Source: Frondihabitans australicus (lineage in GTDB: Bacteria > Actinomycetota > Actinomycetes > Actinomycetales > Microbacteriaceae). From it: a stretch of DNA of 64,000 nucleotides. The translations under genes and the position numbers were made by a program. Below, one piece after another: positions 53,060-61,109 of this stretch. The first letter of the stretch is position 1; every line of letters starts with the position of its first letter. The stretch covers positions 3,534,001 through 3,598,000 of the forward strand of contig NZ_RBKS01000001.1 in NCBI RefSeq assembly GCF_003634555.1, read 5' to 3'. The notes beneath the pieces were generated by a model, which ran no database searches, had not been told where the DNA came from, and saw only the letters and a list, made by a program, of their open reading frames with translations.

Positions 53060-53881
53060 ATGCCTTACATCACCGCGAAAGACGGCACGAAAATCCACTA
53101 CACGGACTGGGGCACCGGCCCGGTCGTCGTCCTCAGCCACGGCTGGCCGCTCAGCTCCGAGGCCTGGGCCGTCGAGCTGATGCTGCTCGCCGACAAGGGC
53201 TACCGCGCCATCGCCCATGACCGCCGCGGTCACGGCAAGTCCGACTGGACGTGGGACGGCAACGACATGGACACGTACGCGTCCGACCTCAACGACCTCA
53301 TCGAGGCTCTCGACCTGCACGACATCACGCTCGTCGGTCACTCGACCGGCGGCGGCGAGGTCGTCCGCTACGCCGCTCAGCACGGTGTCGGCCGGGTGAA
53401 GAAGATCTTCACCGCGGGTGCCGTGCCCCCGATCATGCTGAAGTCCGACTCGAACCCGGACGGCACCCCCATCGAGGCGCTCGACGCCATCCGCGAGGGC
53501 GTCGCCACGGACCGTTCGCAGTACTTCCAGGACCTCGCCGTCCCGTTCTTCGGCGCGAACCTCGAGGGCGCGAAGGTGTCCCAGGGGTCGAAGGACGACT
53601 TCTGGCGTCAGGGCATGCGCATGAGCATCAAGGGCGCGTACGACTGCATCAAGGCGTTCTCGGAGACGGACTTCACCGAGGACCTCAAGGCCCTCGACGT
53701 TCCGATCTTCATCGCTCAGGGCGACGCGGACCAGATCGTCCCCATCAAGGCGGCTGCTCTGAAGTCCATCGAGCTCGTCAAGCACGGCACCCTCAAGGTG
53801 TACCCGGGTGCCCCGCACGGCATCGCTGGCGACTACCAGAAGGAACTCGACCAGGACATCCTGGCGTTCCTCGCCGACTAG
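53060..53881 (+). CDS. Alpha/beta hydrolase, non-heme chloroperoxidase type
   Basis: A 273-aa alpha/beta hydrolase of the cofactor-free haloperoxidase/esterase group. HGWPLSSEAW near residue 31 forms the oxyanion region, the nucleophile elbow is GHSTGGGE near 97, the acid lies in QGDADQIVP near 222, and the histidine in APHGI near 253. It hydrolyses esters and can show perhydrolase activity in vitro. GAGGAG precedes the ATG at 53060. Codon use is strongly GC-biased, like highly expressed core genes and unlike the neighbouring accessory genes. Confidence 0.92.
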   Translation: MPYITAKDGTKIHYTDWGTGPVVVLSHGWPLSSEAWAVELMLLADKGYRAIAHDRRGHGKSDWTWDGNDMDTYASDLNDLIEALDLHDITLVGHSTGGGEVVRYAAQHGVGRVKKIFTAGAVPPIMLKSDSNPDGTPIEALDAIREGVATDRSQYFQDLAVPFFGANLEGAKVSQGSKDDFWRQGMRMSIKGAYDCIKAFSETDFTEDLKALDVPIFIAQGDADQIVPIKAAALKSIELVKHGTLKVYPGAPHGIAGDYQKELDQDILAFLAD

Positions 53882-53896
53882 TCGGCGTCGCGTCAC

Positions 53897-53926
53897 AGGG
53901 CCGGCCATCGTCAGGTGGCCGGCCCT
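53897..53926. terminator. Rho-independent terminator, hydrolase gene
   Basis: AGGGCCGGCCA pairs perfectly with TGGCCGGCCCT and is followed by TTTCG. It overlaps the end of the convergent DUF3533 gene. Confidence 0.85.
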
Positions 53927-54957
53927 TTCGTGTCCGGTGTCGCCGTGCGGTTGTCGCGGCGACCGTGGACCGCGCGAATGAGTGACGAGGCGAGTCGGGT
54001 GACGACGATCCACAGGCTCAGGACGATGAACGGTTCCAGATGGATGGCGTCCGGGAAGTAGCTGACGTCACGGACGGCGCGGACTGTTGCGCCCGTGGGG
54101 AGAAATCGGCCGATCGCCGAGTACACGGGCGGAAGCAGTTGAGGGGCGACCGCACCGCCGGAGGCCGGGTTCGACACGATGGTGAACAGCAGCCACGTGG
54201 GGATCAGGATCCATCGGCCGCCGACAATAAGGCGGAACAAAGTCACCGTGGAGCCAGCGGCCATCATCCCTAGAGCGAGGATTCCCCAGAGCGCGAACAG
54301 GGGTGTCGTCTCGAAGTGGCCGGCGATAACCACGGTGACGCTGAGCATCAACGAGACGATGGCGACGCGGAAGACATCCGCCGCGAGAAATCCTGCCTCG
54401 GTGAGCTTGGGGGCATTCGTCCGAGTCTGCATTTCGCTGACAGTGCCGACGATGATCGTCGCGAGCGCCACATAGAAGATGACGAGACCTTCCGGGTCGT
54501 GAGCGTGGAGCGGGTGCAGGTCGTCGACCGTCACGGGTCCATTGACGCCGGCTTCGAGTGAGGGCACAAGGGAATCGAGCATGTTCGCAACGATCAGGCT
54601 CGCTGCCGCAGACGTCAGCAACGTGTACCGACCGTCGGGCCGGGCGACCAGAACGCCGTAGACGTCCTGCCGTTCGATGGCACCGCGCGCCGTCATCTCG
54701 TTGTCGAACCGGGACACCCGGTACGTGGTCCGGTCTTGCGCATCGACGACGTCGTTCACTTGCTGCGTGAGGTTGGTCGGACCGACGACCCCGATGGGGA
54801 CATTCCTTGGAATCGGCTCGCCGAGCGCAGAACTGTAGCTGGCGAGAAACAGGGACCCGACGACACCTGTGACAAGAGTGACGACGATGACGGGAAGAGA
54901 GCGACGCACGGCACCCCGAATGCGTCCGGTGTCGAGTGCGGTGGTGATCCGTGGCAC
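53911..54957 (-). CDS. DUF3533/YhgE-like membrane protein
   Basis: A 348-aa integral membrane protein paralogous to that at 26501-27658: one N-terminal TM, an extracytoplasmic domain (about 45-160), then five or six TM segments, with LPTGATVRAVRDVSYFPDA near 290 matching VPGASTTLVRDLSYFPDA of the other. The start is GTG 54957. It is divergent from a GlxA-type regulator, whereas the first copy is beside a TetR gene. Export or envelope function is likely, the substrate unknown. Confidence 0.8.
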   Translation of the reverse strand: MPRITTALDTGRIRGAVRRSLPVIVVTLVTGVVGSLFLASYSSALGEPIPRNVPIGVVGPTNLTQQVNDVVDAQDRTTYRVSRFDNEMTARGAIERQDVYGVLVARPDGRYTLLTSAAASLIVANMLDSLVPSLEAGVNGPVTVDDLHPLHAHDPEGLVIFYVALATIIVGTVSEMQTRTNAPKLTEAGFLAADVFRVAIVSLMLSVTVVIAGHFETTPLFALWGILALGMMAAGSTVTLFRLIVGGRWILIPTWLLFTIVSNPASGGAVAPQLLPPVYSAIGRFLPTGATVRAVRDVSYFPDAIHLEPFIVLSLWIVVTRLASSLIRAVHGRRDNRTATPDTKGPAT

Positions 54958-55192
54958 GACAATCCAATCTCTTCGGCTGGTTCATCGTGCCGACGCGTCG
55001 TCGTGTGCGCAGTACTTTCGGGGCGACTCGGGTCATTTGTCGTCACGGTCCCACCACCTCGTGCCGGGTGGACATCCGCTGCGTAGGTGGGGCCACGGGG
55101 AATGAGGTCGTTTGGCCTAGTCGGCACCCATCCCGACCTGACATCCTTGGACGCACGGCGCGGCTTTCGGGCCGGCGAGGCAGGAGCGACAC

Positions 55193-56218
55193 ATGGGCAG
55201 AGCAGGGACGGTCGGCGGCGTGAGTACACACAAGAAGATCGCCTTGCTCGTCTTCAACGGCGTCAAGATGCTCGATTTCACGGGTCCCGCGGAAGTGTTT
55301 GCCGAATCGAACATGTTCGGTGGAGACTACGAGCTGTTCTATGTGTCGCCGGCGGGGGACGCGGTGACGACGTCCATCGGCATCGAGGTCGGCGCCCACC
55401 TGTCCGCGTTCACCGATGACAGATTTGACACCGTTGTCTTGCCAGGCAGCGAGTTGGCTCCGCCGGTCTTCATGACCCCCGCCGTCCTCGCCGCGGCGGA
55501 GAGCCTCATCGCCCGCAGTTCCCGGATCGCCTCGATTTGTAGTGGCGCGTTCATCCCGGCGTCCCTCGGACTTCTGGACGGTCGAAGGGCCACGACGCAC
55601 TGGAAGTTCGTAGACGACCTGGCCAAAAGGTACCCTGCCGTTGACGTCGAACCCGACGCGATTTTCGTCAAGGACGGCAACCTGTACTCGTCCGCCGGCG
55701 TCGCCGCGGGAATCGACCTCGCCCTGGCTCTCGTCGAGGAAGATTTCGGAGCCGATGTCGCCCGCAACTCTGCACAAGGGTTACTCGTCTACATGCAAAG
55801 AGCAGGAGGCCAGTCGCAATTTTCCGCGCCATTGACCGTCCCGTCGCCAACGTCCCTGGTCGTGCGAACGGCTGTGGATCTCATCAAGGAAGACCCGGCC
55901 GGTACTCACACCATCGACAACCTGGCCCGGCGGGTTTCGGTCAGCCCGCGCCACCTGACCCGCCTTTTCCGCGAAGAGATGGACATCACCCCGGCTGAAT
56001 ACGTGGCCATGCTTCGACTCGACATCGCGAAAGCGATGCTCGACGGTGGCCACTCCATTGCTCATACGGCCGAGGCGGCCGGCTACCGAAACGCCGAATC
56101 CCTTCGCCGGGCGTTCCTGGCCCGTCTGGGCATTTCACCGAGCGGCTACCAGCGCCGATTCCTCTCCACGCAAGTCGGAAACCAGGTGTCGACTGAGCCG
56201 GAAGTGGCCACCGCGTAA
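55193..56218 (+). CDS. GlxA-family AraC-type transcriptional regulator
   Basis: A 341-aa regulator. A DJ-1/PfpI-like sensor domain covers residues about 14-200 (IALLVFNGVKMLDFTGPAEVF; the cysteine in ASICSGAFIPASLGLL near 120). An AraC-type DNA-binding domain follows (about 230-320: LARRVSVSPRHLTRLFREEM and TAEAAGYRNAESLRRAFLARLGISPSGYQRRF in part). AGGAGCGAC supports ATG 55193. It may control the divergent DUF3533 gene; the ligand is unknown. Confidence 0.92.
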   Translation: MGRAGTVGGVSTHKKIALLVFNGVKMLDFTGPAEVFAESNMFGGDYELFYVSPAGDAVTTSIGIEVGAHLSAFTDDRFDTVVLPGSELAPPVFMTPAVLAAAESLIARSSRIASICSGAFIPASLGLLDGRRATTHWKFVDDLAKRYPAVDVEPDAIFVKDGNLYSSAGVAAGIDLALALVEEDFGADVARNSAQGLLVYMQRAGGQSQFSAPLTVPSPTSLVVRTAVDLIKEDPAGTHTIDNLARRVSVSPRHLTRLFREEMDITPAEYVAMLRLDIAKAMLDGGHSIAHTAEAAGYRNAESLRRAFLARLGISPSGYQRRFLSTQVGNQVSTEPEVATA

Positions 56219-56361
56219 CCGCCACCAGGTGTCTTGATGGCCATAAGTGAGGGATTCACGGCCAACTTCGTGCGGGTCAGCACGTCTTCACCGGTCCACG
56301 CTTGTTCTAACCGTCGGCTGTTGCTCCTCTCGTGCTGGCGGCGTCGAGGTCAGGAGACGAC

Positions 56362-57189
56362 ATGCGCGCGCGGGCATCCCTGTTGGGTGACTACCTGCGC
56401 ACGCGCCGTGACCTGGTCCAACCCGAACAGGTCGGGCTTCTCCGGGAGCCAAACAGGAGAGTCCCGGGTCTTCGCAGGGAGGAGGTGGCTGCCCTCGCCG
56501 GAATCAGTTCCGAGTACTACCTACGACTCGAACAAGGTCGAGACCATCAGCCGTCCGATCAGGTCCTCCGATGCTTGACCGAGGCTTTGAACCTGAGCGC
56601 AGACGAATCCACCTATCTGCACAAGCTCGCCCGGCCCTCCACGAGAAGTGCAGATCCTCTCCAACAGGGGGGTGACGCAGCTGTGGTGCGACTACTGGAG
56701 AGGCGAGCGGGAACGCCGGCGTTCGTGGCGGACAGCAATTTCGACATCGTCGCCTCCAACGCAGCCGCCGACCTTCTCGGCGCAGGCGCCCTATCGGCCG
56801 GGCGCAATCGACTCGTCCAGGTGTTTTCCCGACGCCAGCATCACCCGCGATGGGCACAACAGGCGGCCGAGACCGTTGCGATGTTCCGGATGCACGGCAA
56901 CCCTGACGATCACCGCTACCAGGAGATCGTCGGCATGCTGTCCGTGCGGGACGACGACTTCCGCCAGATCTGGGCCCGACACGAGGTCCTGTCCGCCAGC
57001 TCTGGCACGTGCATCGAAACCGTGGAGCCTTTCGGCCTCGTCGAGTTCGAATGGGAGTCCCTCCTAATTCCAGGGTCGGACGGGCTGATCGTGACCACCT
57101 TCCACGGCGCCCCCGGTACACCTGCCATGGGTGTGCTCGCCTTCGTTGCCACCCAGTGCGCCGACCGGCAGGCCATCAACGCGTCATAA
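56362..57189 (+). CDS. XRE regulator with MmyB-type ligand-binding domain
   Basis: A 275-aa regulator. The helix-turn-helix covers residues about 5-75 (LGDYLRTRRDLVQPEQVGL; VPGLRREEVAALAGISSEYY; LEQGRDHQPSDQVL). The MmyB-like PAS-fold domain follows (about 95-265: TPAFVADSNFDIVASNAAAD; FGLVEFEWESLLIPGSDGLI). Members bind fatty-acid-like or other small ligands and usually control an adjacent oxidoreductase. ATG 56362 follows CAGGAGACGAC. It is convergent with an HTH-less relative. Confidence 0.9.
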   Translation: MRARASLLGDYLRTRRDLVQPEQVGLLREPNRRVPGLRREEVAALAGISSEYYLRLEQGRDHQPSDQVLRCLTEALNLSADESTYLHKLARPSTRSADPLQQGGDAAVVRLLERRAGTPAFVADSNFDIVASNAAADLLGAGALSAGRNRLVQVFSRRQHHPRWAQQAAETVAMFRMHGNPDDHRYQEIVGMLSVRDDDFRQIWARHEVLSASSGTCIETVEPFGLVEFEWESLLIPGSDGLIVTTFHGAPGTPAMGVLAFVATQCADRQAINAS

Positions 57190-57196
57190 CGTGTCG

Positions 57197-57733
57197 CTAG
57201 GCGTCGAGAAGTTGGCGCAGACGCGTGAAAGCCAGGACAGACTCCTGCGAGTCCACGGGACGCCAGATGGACAGGACGAACTCGAAGTCATTCGGCACGA
57301 GTAGTTCTTGATACTCGAGCTCAACCGGCCCGATCTGCGAATGCATGATGGTCACCCGCGACGAGCGGGCAGCCGGCCTGTTGTCGTGGGCCCAGGCCGT
57401 CGCGAACGTCTGACTGTGAGCGGAGAGCTCGCCGATGAGCTCCCGGAACGAGGCGTCTTCCTCGTGCTGCTCCAACGAGTCCCGAAGCGCCGAGGTCAGC
57501 TGTCCCAACGCATCCACCCACCAGCTGGCGTCCTGTTGCCTGGGCGCTTCGAGGAAGACGAAGCGGGCGATATTGGTCCGGGGCACGAACGCGCCCGTCA
57601 GCTCTTGCGCCAATGGGTTCGACGCCACGACGGTCATGTGCCGGTCTCGCACGACAACGGGAAGGTCGTGGACGGATTCGACGAGCGCAACCAGCGCACC
57701 GGGGACTCGACAATCAATGCCTCCGCTGGTCAT
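57197..57733 (-). CDS. MmyB-type ligand-binding protein lacking an HTH domain
   Basis: A 178-aa protein equal to the ligand-binding half of MmyB regulators: DLPVVVRDRHMTVVASNPLA near residues 23-42, ELIGELSAHSQTFATAWAHD near 98-117 and GPVELEYQELLVPNDFEFVL near 135-154. No helix-turn-helix precedes it and upstream DNA does not encode one in frame. It may compete for ligand, form mixed dimers with the HTH-bearing neighbour at 56362, or be a remnant. The ATG is 184 bp from the divergent flavoprotein gene. Confidence 0.78.
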   Translation of the reverse strand: MTSGGIDCRVPGALVALVESVHDLPVVVRDRHMTVVASNPLAQELTGAFVPRTNIARFVFLEAPRQQDASWWVDALGQLTSALRDSLEQHEEDASFRELIGELSAHSQTFATAWAHDNRPAARSSRVTIMHSQIGPVELEYQELLVPNDFEFVLSIWRPVDSQESVLAFTRLRQLLDA

Positions 57734-57917
57734 AGGAAACCGTAGTCACAGCCGAACGTTTGTCGGGTGACCCTGCCATTACTAGGCGTGCGCTTTCCGG
57801 CGAGAGCACTGACTCCTACCGGTTCCGAATGAGGCCAAATGACCCTCGATCCCGTCGCCTCTCGTGCCGCAGGATGACGTGATCGCGTGAAAAACGACGA
57901 CTTCGAGGGGAGCGCGC

Positions 57918-59204
57918 ATGAAAGCCGAACCGGCCCCGACCGTGAAACTGTTCGGGGAACAGTTCAGCGCTGATGCCTTTCAGATACGCGACTTCTTGAC
58001 CCGCAGCGTCGTCCATTTCGACTGGATCCCCATTGCAAGCGACCGTGAGTGCGAAGCGCGACTCGGTGCGCCCATCGGCGACGCGGCGCTGCCCGTGGTC
58101 GAGTTCCCCAACGGTGAGCGCCTCCGCAATCCCACTCTTCGTGATATCGCCATCCGGCTCGGATGGGTGGCGTCGCCTCGATACGGCGAATATGACCTTT
58201 CCATCTACGGCGCCGGACCAGCGGGGCTGTCCGCCGCCGTCTACGCCGCGTCGGAAGGTCTCCGCGTGGTGCTGCTTGAACGCGAAGCCGTCGGTGGCCA
58301 AGCAGGATCCAGCAGCCTCATCGAGAACTACCTGGGCTTTCCCTCCGGTATCCGAGGCGCGGACCTCGCAGAACGGGCCCGGCAGCAGGCTGTGTCATTC
58401 GGGGCTGAGGTTCTTCTGATGCGCGAAGGCATCCGCGGCACGTTCTACGACGATCGCATCCACGCAGACCTGGCCGATGGAGGACACATCGTCGCTCGGG
58501 CGAATATCTGCGCCACCGGCGTTGAGTGGCGGCGCCTCGGCCTCGCGTGTGAGGACTCCCTCATCGGTCGAGGGGTGTACTACGGTGCGGGCACGAGTGA
58601 AGCGTCGCAGTGCGCGGGCGAGCACGTGTATGTCGTCGGCGGCGCCAACTCTGCCGGCCAGGCCGTCATGAACTTGGCCGCCCATGCGACGAAAGTGACG
58701 ATGCTCGTCCGTGGGCAACGCCTGTCGGACACCCTATCCGAGTATTTGGAGTCGCGGATTCGCCAGGCGCCGAACGTAGAGGTTCTCACCGACACGCAGA
58801 TCACGGCTCTCCACGGTTTTCAACGGCTCCGGGGCCTCGAACTGACGAACTCGCGGACGGGCGACGTCTGGGATGTCGAGACGTCCCGCGTGTTCATCTG
58901 TATCGGGGGAGAGCCAGACACCGCTTGGACGCAGGGAACGGGAACCATCCGCGACCGACTCGGGTACCTCGTGACGGGGCCCGACCTTGTCGACTATCCC
59001 GATCTCCGTGGTCATTGGCCGCTCACACGCGATCCGTTCTTTCTGGAGACGAATGTCCCCGGGTCATTCGCGGCGGGTGACGTGCGGCACAACTCGATCA
59101 AACGGGTCGCGTCGGCGGTGGGCGAAGGGGCGATGGCAGTCACGTTTGTCCACCGTTACCTCGCCGAGGGCGACCTGGCGGCGGCCGGAACGAAGGGACG
59201 TTGA
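57918..59204 (+). CDS. Thioredoxin-reductase-like flavoprotein with N-terminal thioredoxin-fold domain, no CxxC
   Basis: A 428-aa fusion. Residues 8-90 resemble a thioredoxin/glutaredoxin fold (VKLFGEQFSADAFQIRDFL; ALPVVEFPNGERLRNPT) without active-site cysteines. From about 95 follows a TrxR-type FAD/NAD(P) domain: IYGAGPAGLSAAVYAASEG, VGGQAGSSSLIENYLGFP, VYVVGGANSAGQAV near 238 and FAAGDVRHNSIKRVASAVGEG near 390. Where TrxR has CAxC, this protein reads YYGAGTSEA, so it cannot pass electrons by a thiol pair. The reductant target is unknown. It is the first gene of an operon with a membrane protein and an esterase. GAGGGGAGCGC precedes the ATG. Confidence 0.88.
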   Translation: MKAEPAPTVKLFGEQFSADAFQIRDFLTRSVVHFDWIPIASDRECEARLGAPIGDAALPVVEFPNGERLRNPTLRDIAIRLGWVASPRYGEYDLSIYGAGPAGLSAAVYAASEGLRVVLLEREAVGGQAGSSSLIENYLGFPSGIRGADLAERARQQAVSFGAEVLLMREGIRGTFYDDRIHADLADGGHIVARANICATGVEWRRLGLACEDSLIGRGVYYGAGTSEASQCAGEHVYVVGGANSAGQAVMNLAAHATKVTMLVRGQRLSDTLSEYLESRIRQAPNVEVLTDTQITALHGFQRLRGLELTNSRTGDVWDVETSRVFICIGGEPDTAWTQGTGTIRDRLGYLVTGPDLVDYPDLRGHWPLTRDPFFLETNVPGSFAAGDVRHNSIKRVASAVGEGAMAVTFVHRYLAEGDLAAAGTKGR

Positions 59205-59905
59205 ACTTCATGGATGACACTGCCGCTGAGGAGGGTTTTGTGCCCGTGGCGTCGGACGCAGGTCGGTACATCGACCGGCCGAACGCCTTCTTCAATGCCC
59301 TGCTCACGGAGCAATTCGTGCTCGAATCGGCGCGAAGCATCACGGTCACCGAGTCGAGCAGTCGTGCGTCGCTCTATCTGACGACGTTGTCGAGCTCTCT
59401 CGTGGCGTTCGGTTTCCTGACCCACACGGAGTTCGCCATCGGATTCCTCGGCGTCATCATCCCTGTCATCGTCCTGCTGGGAGTATTCACGTACGAACGT
59501 CTGGTGGAGACATCGCTGGAAGACGTTGTCGCTCTGGCGGCCATTCAACGTATTCGACGTTTCCACGGACGTCTCCTCCCAGGGGCGTCGACGTACTTCA
59601 TGACTCCGGCTGGTCGCCACGCGCCGAACGAGCTGCTCGACATCGGGCATCCGGCGTCGTGGAGCCGCGTGTTCTTCACCATGTCTTCCGCCATCGCCGT
59701 GGTCAACTCCATCGTCGCAGGAGCAGGCATCGCCATCCTGCTGAACCAGCTCGGTGCGCGGGAAGACTATTCGATCGTCTTCGGCATTCTCGGTGCCGCA
59801 GTGTTGGCCGTCCTGCACGGTTTCTACCAGCTGAGGCGTTACGCGATCGTGCAGAAGCTTGTCGACGAATCCGAAGCGCTGGACGAATTGGAGGCCGAAT
59901 TGTGA
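59201..59905 (+). CDS. Membrane protein with two TM pairs
   Basis: A 234-aa protein. TM segments lie at about residues 58-76, 79-96, 160-182 and 190-208, with a cytoplasmic region of about 60 residues between the pairs (EDVVALAAIQRIRRFHGRLL). The pattern resembles paired-TM proteins of membrane-associated conflict or redox systems, but no family is recognised. TTG 59201 overlaps the flavoprotein stop (TTGA) behind GAAGGGA; ATG 59210 is the alternative start. It is co-transcribed with the flavoprotein and esterase. Confidence 0.7.
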   Translation: MNFMDDTAAEEGFVPVASDAGRYIDRPNAFFNALLTEQFVLESARSITVTESSSRASLYLTTLSSSLVAFGFLTHTEFAIGFLGVIIPVIVLLGVFTYERLVETSLEDVVALAAIQRIRRFHGRLLPGASTYFMTPAGRHAPNELLDIGHPASWSRVFFTMSSAIAVVNSIVAGAGIAILLNQLGAREDYSIVFGILGAAVLAVLHGFYQLRRYAIVQKLVDESEALDELEAEL

Positions 59906-60564
59906 CTGCAGCCAACAGCATGGCGACGTCCGCCGGACAGCCGCAGTGGGTGCACGCCTATGTCACCGGAACCGGCCCCGTCGTCGTCGCCCTTCACGGT
60001 CTCGGCGGCGCGGAGACCGACATGGTCTCGCTCGCCCAGCAACTCGCCGCTGATGCTCTCGTCATCGCGCCGCGAGCAGGTGTCCTCGAGCGGGGCATCC
60101 ACCGGTGGGTGCCCCGTTCGAAGCCGCGAACGAAGAAGCAGTCCGGGCTCATCGAGACAACGGGGAAGCTGGCTGCATTCATCAGCGAGACGATTTTGGA
60201 GCAACGGTTGGAGTCTCGCCCTGTCATCGTCACCGGATTCTCCAGCGGTGCCGATATCGCGCTGGCGCTCGGCATCCTGCATCCGGGGCTGGTCGATGCC
60301 GTCGTCTCCTTCAGCGGCACCTACCCCCTCGGCGACCTTGACGTCCCCGACGGACTCGAGGGGGAACGCTTTCTCCTTGTCGGATCCGACGGCGACACTG
60401 GCACGGATGGAATGACGTTGCCCCGTCTGGCTGCCGAGCTAGAAGCGCGACATGCTTTGGCAGCTGTCCGCGTCCGGCCTGGCGGACGCCAGATCACGGC
60501 CACCGACGTGGCAACGGCACGAACGTGGCTGGGTGAGCAGTTTCCTGAGGCCGACGGGCTCTAA
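59902..60564 (+). CDS. Alpha/beta hydrolase (carboxylesterase/phospholipase-like)
   Basis: A 220-aa small alpha/beta hydrolase of the carboxylesterase/phospholipase group. VVALHGLGGAETD near residue 28 is the oxyanion region, the nucleophile elbow is GFSSGADIAL near 112, and SGTYPLGD and VGSDGDTGTDGM near 160 hold the acid. The expected C-terminal histidine is not evident: the last part reads VRPGGRQITATDV where this family has GHG or a similar motif, so catalysis is uncertain. GTG 59902 overlaps the membrane protein stop. Confidence 0.8.
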   Translation: MTAANSMATSAGQPQWVHAYVTGTGPVVVALHGLGGAETDMVSLAQQLAADALVIAPRAGVLERGIHRWVPRSKPRTKKQSGLIETTGKLAAFISETILEQRLESRPVIVTGFSSGADIALALGILHPGLVDAVVSFSGTYPLGDLDVPDGLEGERFLLVGSDGDTGTDGMTLPRLAAELEARHALAAVRVRPGGRQITATDVATARTWLGEQFPEADGL

Positions 60565-60577
60565 CGCCGACAACGGA

Positions 60578-60937
60578 CTACGGCCTGTTGGCGAGTTCGT
60601 CCATCCAGTCGGAGGGGACGCGTTCAGCTGGGCCGGGAACCGTCTGCGACAACGGGTGGTGCTGAGGGTTAGCCAGCCGCGGACCGTCGATGAAGTCCTT
60701 GACGGTGTAATCCCAGAACCATGTTTCGTTGGGTTCGAAGCTTTGAATGATGAAGTGCCCCGTCTGCGCTACATGTCGGGACGCGTGCCGATTTAGGGAG
60801 TCGTCGCAGCAGCCGATATGGCCACATGATGCGCAACGGCGAAGGTGGAACCACCACGATCCGGTCTGTTCGCATTCGACGCAACCGCTTCCGCTCGGCG
60901 GCACAGCCCGGTTGATCAGTTCCTCGTTGATTCCCAT
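60578..60937 (-). CDS. UBP-type zinc finger protein
   Basis: A 119-aa stand-alone UBP zinc finger: CVEC (19-22), CASC (35-38), C43/C44 and the histidines in LNRHASRHVAQTGHFI (about 48-63) complete the zinc sites, followed by the family's FEPNETWFWDYTVKDFID. In eukaryotes this domain binds ubiquitin tails; bacterial stand-alone forms are common near hydrolases and redox genes and have no settled function. It is convergent with the esterase gene, 13 bp apart. Confidence 0.9.
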   Translation of the reverse strand: MGINEELINRAVPPSGSGCVECEQTGSWWFHLRRCASCGHIGCCDDSLNRHASRHVAQTGHFIIQSFEPNETWFWDYTVKDFIDGPRLANPQHHPLSQTVPGPAERVPSDWMDELANRP

Positions 60938-61109
60938 GAGCCGACTGTGGCATGGACTGCCGCGAACGGGCTCGGGTCGGTTGACTCGATATGCCCAGGA
61001 CCGGGAGAGCTGTGTTGGCGGATCGGGTCAAACAACGCTACTCGAGCGTTGTTGGTGTCCGTAGCGTCGTCGCCGAACCAATGACCGCAGACGTGGAAGG
61101 GGCCCCCTC

